This document shows, piece after piece, positions 13,694 to 17,568 of a stretch of 17,568 nt of DNA (the stretch's first letter is position 1; each line of letters opens with the position of its first letter). Position numbers and translations under genes: made by a program. The stretch is taken from NCBI GenBank assembly GCA_019323655.1, contig JAHWGX010000017.1, forward strand, positions 1-17,568, read 5' to 3'. The stretch is from Candidatus Woesearchaeota archaeon. Its GTDB lineage: Archaea; Nanobdellota; Nanobdellia; Woesearchaeales; GW2011-AR4. The notes below the pieces were generated by a model. It was given only the letters and a program-made list of their open reading frames with translations, had not been told where the DNA came from and did not search any database.

Positions 13694-14308
13694 TTATATT
13701 AGCTTATGGCAGAGCCATTCTTCTACAATAAGGATATTGTATTTTGAGTCTATCAGATCTCTGTAACCCCAAAAATGCTCGTCTGAAGTAATTAAATACT
13801 TTTTAACATCCCCATTAGAGGTATGTTCCGCTAATCCAGCTAATATCATGCAATCATCATCTTCCGGAATGTTGGAATATTTAGGCTTCTGGCTCTTTTT
13901 TAATGGCCTCGCATTTGCTTGGAAGAAAGATTTAACAGATGAAAAATTTTCTGACTTTTTAATGTCCTTAAAATCTTCAAGAGATTCATAAAAAAATTTA
14001 AGGTGGTCAATGGTTTCCTTTCGAAAAGTATCAGGAAGAAAATTAACATTTATGTTATTGTCCTCTATCAAAGTCTCGGCAACTTCAAACAGCTTCCTTT
14101 CAAAATTATGAGAAGGTACAAACTTGTAAGGATATATTCTCTTATCATTAAGAGCGTTAAGAAGAGCTTTAAGCTTTTTATTGTTTTTTGTGCATATCCT
14201 ATCTTTATTCTGCGTCAAAAAATGGTGAGAAGGTGGAATGGGTATTTCACAAAGGTTAAGGATACAGCAATCATCAAATGAGTATATATTGCTTTCACCC
14301 AACGCCAT
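13694..14308 (-). CDS. PIN-like putative nuclease toxin
   Basis: This 204-aa protein is longer than usual VapC (~130-140 aa). Candidate PIN acidic residues are D12 in IYSFDDCCILNL (matching hhhDTshL), E70 in FVPSHNFERKL, D152 in PEDDDCMILAGLAEH and D176 in YLITSDEHFWGYRDL; the last two are strong matches. The extra ~70 residues between the second and third acid form a helical insert (~75-145, charged). RNA cleavage is inferred from the fold. Its ATG is one base after the TAA of the upstream 270-aa gene, so translation is surely coupled. A divergent PIN homologue with another role is possible. Confidence 0.7.
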   Translation of the reverse strand: MALGESNIYSFDDCCILNLCEIPIPPSHHFLTQNKDRICTKNNKKLKALLNALNDKRIYPYKFVPSHNFERKLFEVAETLIEDNNINVNFLPDTFRKETIDHLKFFYESLEDFKDIKKSENFSSVKSFFQANARPLKKSQKPKYSNIPEDDDCMILAGLAEHTSNGDVKKYLITSDEHFWGYRDLIDSKYNILIVEEWLCHKLI

Positions 14309-14309
14309 T

Positions 14310-15122
14310 TTAATTTTCTACTAGCTCTCTCAAGCATTTGTTTTGCAGAGAAAACGGATAACTTTTACTCTGGGCAAAATTTATAATATATTGGTAATAC
14401 CTGTTTAAAACTATTTCGTCCCTTTCTTTGGCTTTAGTCTGTTGTTTCAAAAAAGGAATAACCTGCTTTTCTAAATTCCATAAAAGGTAATAATCCAGCA
14501 TATAAGCATCAAAATCATATTCCATCTCATCTATATTCCTAAACCTCTGTTTCATAAGGTATTGGGTTAAGTAATAGCAATACTCAATTAAAGAAGAAAG
14601 AGTTAAGTTTACAATAGAATCTTTAGCTATTTTCTTCTTTTCCCCCATCAAGTCAAGCATGTCGATATGAACGGAGTTAATTCTCATCTTTAATTTCTCC
14701 CTTTCATCCATATCTACCAATAAGTTTTTATGCTCGTCAGAAGAGATTTCATCAGCATTTAAATCGCTTAGATACTTTATTTCTTTTCTTAATTTTTCTA
14801 TCTCCTCTGGCTTTAAAATCTTGGAAAGTTTTAAACGAATCACACCTAAGGCTAATTTTTCCCCTTTTTCCTCAATAATATATTTCGGAATCTCTCCTCC
14901 TCCAAACTGGTAATGGGTTATATTGTAAAACTCGTTGCTTTCTAAGCCCACAGTGTCCATACTAAAAGAACCATATTTGTTAAGAGTAAAATCCATGTCA
15001 ATCGGAATCATATAAAAATTAAGTCTCGCAAGAAGCTTATTGAGTTTTGTTTGGGAATTAATTACTTTGTTTTTTGCAAAATGAAGAACTAAACTAACTG
15101 CTTCGTCTTTTGAAAGTATCAT
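14310..15122 (-). CDS. Panacea-like (SocA/DUF4065-type) putative antitoxin
   Basis: This 270-aa protein has N-terminal residues 1-~60 resembling the Panacea domain start: EAVSLVLHFAKNKVINSQTK, LNKLLARLNFYMI, then YGSFSMDTVG in place of the usual GPxS element. A charged coiled-coil-like segment (~100-165, KPEEIEKLRKEIKYL) and a helical C-terminus with aromatic clusters (~185-265) follow. Panacea proteins are chaperone-like antitoxins paired with many unrelated toxins. The assignment here is moderate: resemblance is by eye and the protein is longer than most. A TATA box TTTATAAA at 15160-15153 predicts a near-leaderless message. It is first in a unit with the PIN-like gene one base later, the order expected for antitoxin-toxin. 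Confidence 0.55.
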   Translation of the reverse strand: MILSKDEAVSLVLHFAKNKVINSQTKLNKLLARLNFYMIPIDMDFTLNKYGSFSMDTVGLESNEFYNITHYQFGGGEIPKYIIEEKGEKLALGVIRLKLSKILKPEEIEKLRKEIKYLSDLNADEISSDEHKNLLVDMDEREKLKMRINSVHIDMLDLMGEKKKIAKDSIVNLTLSSLIEYCYYLTQYLMKQRFRNIDEMEYDFDAYMLDYYLLWNLEKQVIPFLKQQTKAKERDEIVLNRYYQYIINFAQSKSYPFSLQNKCLRELVEN

Positions 15123-15152
15123 ACATATCCATTAGCAAAGTTAAGATTAGTT

Positions 15153-15160
15153 TTTATAAA
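15153..15160 (-). promoter_or_regulatory. TATA box of the Panacea-like/PIN-like unit
   Basis: TTTATAAA is centred 34 nt before ATG 15122, giving a leader of a few bases. No ribosome site precedes the ATG, which fits near-leaderless initiation. Confidence 0.6.
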
Positions 15161-15214
15161 CCTTTTCTATTTGCTATAATCTCCTATTCAGAACAAAGCC
15201 CACCAAACCATAAC

Positions 15215-15270
15215 CTTTAAATAGAACCGCTTATTTACTTTTTTCTTAAATTTAACTAAACGGAAGGTGG
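15215..15270 (+). promoter_or_regulatory. Thermosome promoter and ribosome site
   Basis: CTTTAAATA (15215-15223) serves as TATA box, predicting a start near 15246. GGAAGGTGG (15262-15270) is 7 nt before ATG 15278. No clear heat-shock inverted repeat is visible. Confidence 0.6.
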
Positions 15271-15277
15271 TTAGAAA

Positions 15278-16915
15278 ATGGCACAGCAAGTACAACCAAT
15301 ATTTATTTTGCCGGAAGGCGCGCAAAGAAGCGTGGGCAGGGACGCCCAAAGGACAAACATAATGGCGGCTAAATTAGTTGCTGAAACAGTAAGGACAACT
15401 TTAGGCCCGAAGGGAATGGACAAGATGATTGTTGATTCTTTAGGTGATGTTACTGTCACAAATGACGGTGTTACAATACTTAATGAGATGAACATTGAGC
15501 ATCCGTCTGCAAAGATGATTGTTGAGGTCGCAAAAACGCAGGAAGACGAGATTGGCGACGGAACAACAACAGCTGTTGTGATCGCAGGCGAGCTTTTAAA
15601 AAACGCAGAGGAGCTTCTTGACCAGGATGTGCATCCTGCTGTTATATCAAGAGGCTACAGGCTTGCAGAGTCAAAAGCGCAGGAAATCCTGAAGCAGATA
15701 GGGGAAAAGATAACCCCGGACAATGAGGAGATACTGAAAAAAATAGCGCAGACAGCCATGACAGGAAAAGGGGCAGAATATTCAAGAGATACGCTTGCAA
15801 CCTTGGCTGTAAAGGCAGTAAAGATGGTTGAGGAAAACAGCCACATTGACAAGGATGACATCAAGATTGAAAAAAGGACCGGAGGCTCTGTAGAGGACTC
15901 TGAGCTGATAAAAGGGATTGTCATAGACAAGGAAAGGCTTAGCTCAAGCATGCCAAGAACTGTCAAGAATGCAAAAATTGCCCTGATAGACAGGGAAATT
16001 GAGATAAAGAAGACAGAGATTGACGCGAACATACAGATAAAGACGCCTGACCAGATGCAGGCTTTCCTTGACCAGGAGGAAAAAATGCTCCAGGACATGG
16101 TGGAAAAAATAACATCCACAGGTGCAAGTGTTGTCTTGTGCCAGAAGGGCGTTGATGATGTTGCAATACATTTCCTTGCCAAGAAAGGGGCTTATGCAGT
16201 AAGAAGGGTTTCGGAAAGCGACATGAAAAAAATAGCAAAGGCAACAGGCGCAAAGATTGTCCACAACCTAAAGGACTTAAGCAAGGAAGACCTTGGCTAT
16301 GCAGGAACTGTTGAGGAAAGAAAAGTCGGAGACGAGGAATTTACATACATCATGGACTGCAAGAACCCAAAGGCAGTAACATTCCTCATACGCGGCGGCA
16401 CAGAGCATGTTACAAATGAGATTGAAAGGGCAGTGACTGATGCTGTAGGCGATGTTGCTGCTGCAATCAAAACAAGCCTAGTTGTAGCGGGAGCAGGAGC
16501 TCCTGAAATAGAGCTTGCATCGGAATTAAGAAAATACGCAAACAGCCTGTCCGGAAGGGAGCAATTAGCTGTGGAAGCCTTTGCAAACGCAATGGAAGTA
16601 GTGCCAAAGACACTGATAGAAAACGCCGGCTTAGACCCTATAGATACAATGACAGACCTTAAAGCTGCCCATTCAAAAAAGCAGAAGTGGGCAGGAATCG
16701 ATGTCTTTACAGGAAAAGTAATAGACGCGTGGAAGAGAGGCATCATTGAGCCGCTAAAAATCAAGACGCAGGCTGTAAGCTCTGCTGCAGAAGTCGCAGT
16801 CATGATACTGAGGATTGATGATGTCATAGCATCGGCAGGCTCAAAGGAAAAAATGCCTCCAATGCCCCCAGGCGGAATGGGCGGCATGGGTGGAATGGGA
16901 GGAATGGAATATTAA
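15278..16915 (+). CDS. ths: Thermosome subunit (archaeal group II chaperonin)
   Basis: This 545-aa protein is full length for the family. It forms an ATP-driven double-ring folding chamber closed by a built-in lid, in the cytoplasm. Visible motifs: TLGPKGMDKMI (41-51), VTNDGVTIL (60-68), the nucleotide-site GDGTTTAVV (93-101, D94), GAGAPEIELA (405-414), WAGIDVFTGKVIDAWKRGIIEPLKIK around D483 with the ATP-contacting Asp, and the mobile Gly-Gly-Met tail (MPPGGMGGMGGMGGMEY). The apical segment carries the helical protrusion of group II enzymes. Whether it is an alpha or beta paralogue cannot be told. The gene is monocistronic with a clear promoter, ribosome site and T-run terminator, and divergent from the PIN-like unit. 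Confidence 0.98.
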   Translation: MAQQVQPIFILPEGAQRSVGRDAQRTNIMAAKLVAETVRTTLGPKGMDKMIVDSLGDVTVTNDGVTILNEMNIEHPSAKMIVEVAKTQEDEIGDGTTTAVVIAGELLKNAEELLDQDVHPAVISRGYRLAESKAQEILKQIGEKITPDNEEILKKIAQTAMTGKGAEYSRDTLATLAVKAVKMVEENSHIDKDDIKIEKRTGGSVEDSELIKGIVIDKERLSSSMPRTVKNAKIALIDREIEIKKTEIDANIQIKTPDQMQAFLDQEEKMLQDMVEKITSTGASVVLCQKGVDDVAIHFLAKKGAYAVRRVSESDMKKIAKATGAKIVHNLKDLSKEDLGYAGTVEERKVGDEEFTYIMDCKNPKAVTFLIRGGTEHVTNEIERAVTDAVGDVAAAIKTSLVVAGAGAPEIELASELRKYANSLSGREQLAVEAFANAMEVVPKTLIENAGLDPIDTMTDLKAAHSKKQKWAGIDVFTGKVIDAWKRGIIEPLKIKTQAVSSAAEVAVMILRIDDVIASAGSKEKMPPMPPGGMGGMGGMGGMEY

Positions 16916-16916
16916 A

Positions 16917-16947
16917 TTATTTTTTTTATAATTTTTTCAAAAGAAGC
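16917..16947 (+). terminator. T-run terminator of the thermosome gene
   Basis: Immediately after the stop there are runs of T8 (16920-16927) and T6 (16932-16937), the standard archaeal termination signal. No stable hairpin precedes them. Confidence 0.65.
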
Positions 16948-16959
16948 ATCAAATACTTT

Positions 16960-17568
16960 TTAAGAGATAAGTGCCGTAAAAAGATTTATGCGTGGGGTAT
17001 CATTAAACTCTTGGGCAATTTTTAAACATGTTTCAAAAGAGCCATTTTTTTCCAAAAGTTTTATTCCCAGATTATAAAAATGGTCTACAATTCCGCCGAA
17101 TTCCTCTTTATTTCTAAAAGTTCTGGCAGCTTCAATCGCTGCTTTTGCTGCAACATCATAAGCATAAATGCCTGTAACTTCCTTATCAATATGCTCCAAA
17201 GCACCCAAATAGTATCCTACTACCTTACCCACAAGGTTATTAGAAACACAAAACCTTGCAGCTTCTAACCCTGCATTAATAAATTGGGTCTCAGATGATT
17301 TATCCTTATATTGCTTAAACTCTTCCCCGCAAAAATCTATAAATTTATTAAAAAATCCCAAAGCCTCAGAGGTTAAATCTTCTTTTTCACAGAAATTCAG
17401 TCCTTTACTAAAAGCTTTCCTAACATAAGTATAAACTCCATTTTCAATTCTAAAATCAAGAGTCTCAAGGTATAAATCTGCTGTCTTTTTCTTATAATGC
17501 TCCACTCTTTGTTTATCACTTGCTTGCCAAGCAAGTTCAAGAGCTTCTTTAGAGAGGTCTACAGCCCA
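16960..17568 (-). CDS. Alpha-helical repeat protein (TPR-like), N-terminus beyond window
   Basis: The reading frame is open through the right edge (202 codons plus stop). The edge residues WAVDLSKEALELAWQASDKQ continue straight into the body, so the GTG at 17505 is internal and not the start. The visible chain is all helical, with repeated ~35-residue helix pairs (KKTADLYLETLDF, GFFNKFIDFCGEEF, FINAGLEAARFCVSNN, AYDVAAKAAIEAARTF, GGIVDHFYNLGIKLLEKNG, FETCLKIAQEF), like TPR or similar scaffolds. It probably mediates protein contacts; its partner is unknown. It is convergent with the thermosome gene, with 44 bp between. Confidence 0.75.
   Translation of the reverse strand, partial: WAVDLSKEALELAWQASDKQRVEHYKKKTADLYLETLDFRIENGVYTYVRKAFSKGLNFCEKEDLTSEALGFFNKFIDFCGEEFKQYKDKSSETQFINAGLEAARFCVSNNLVGKVVGYYLGALEHIDKEVTGIYAYDVAAKAAIEAARTFRNKEEFGGIVDHFYNLGIKLLEKNGSFETCLKIAQEFNDTPRINLFTALIS

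Noticed and set aside
16960..17505. Complete 181-aa gene starting at GTG 17505
   Set aside because: The frame stays open with helical, family-like sequence to the window edge, so the true start lies outside.

Overview
The window looks archaeal, most likely from a small-genome DPANN-type lineage (Woesearchaeota/Pacearchaeota-like). That placement is inferred. The anchors are a group II chaperonin (thermosome), TATA boxes about 25-30 nt before predicted transcript starts, very short or absent leaders, GGTG/GGAGG ribosome sites, T-run terminators, and many small secreted or toxin-antitoxin-like genes. No tRNA, rRNA, CRISPR array, transposase or integrase was recognised.

Layout. 1-5919 (minus strand): three genes for exported proteins. 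These are a giant Cys-rich protein with CGDG..GEECDDGN repeats (runs off the left edge, at least 957 codons), a 561-aa protein of Ig-like repeats, and a 354-aa secreted protein with a strong Shine-Dalgarno, a hairpin/T-run terminator and a long leader made of back-to-back hairpins. 5920-8447: an accessory island with two convergent PIN-toxin modules (RHH antitoxin + PIN on plus; AbrB antitoxin + PIN on minus), bracketed by five copies of a ~70-bp interspersed repeat, all in one orientation. 8448-9926 (minus): a secreted beta-helix protein with a MopE-like Cys/Asp-rich metal-binding tail. 10013-10776: a divergent pair of small HTH-like genes sharing one TATA box and bracketed by a 27-bp direct repeat. 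10814-11900 (minus): an N-terminally anchored surface protein and a small basic protein. 12025-12613 (minus): a toxin-first pair, DUF4258-like plus zinc-ribbon/AbrB antitoxin. 12794-12991: a small membrane protein. 13057-15122 (minus): a Panacea-like protein, a PIN-like protein one base downstream, then a wHTH/two-TM protein. 15278-16915 (plus): the thermosome. 16960-17568 (minus): a helical-repeat protein cut by the right edge.

Together the window mixes two themes: an exported, cell-surface protein set and a dense series of addiction-type modules. Each module has a compact promoter, and three have palindromic sequences at or next to the TATA box that probably serve autoregulation. The best candidates for something undescribed are the Panacea-like/PIN-like two-gene unit, the repeat-bracketed double PIN island, and the multi-hairpin leader of the 354-aa secreted protein.
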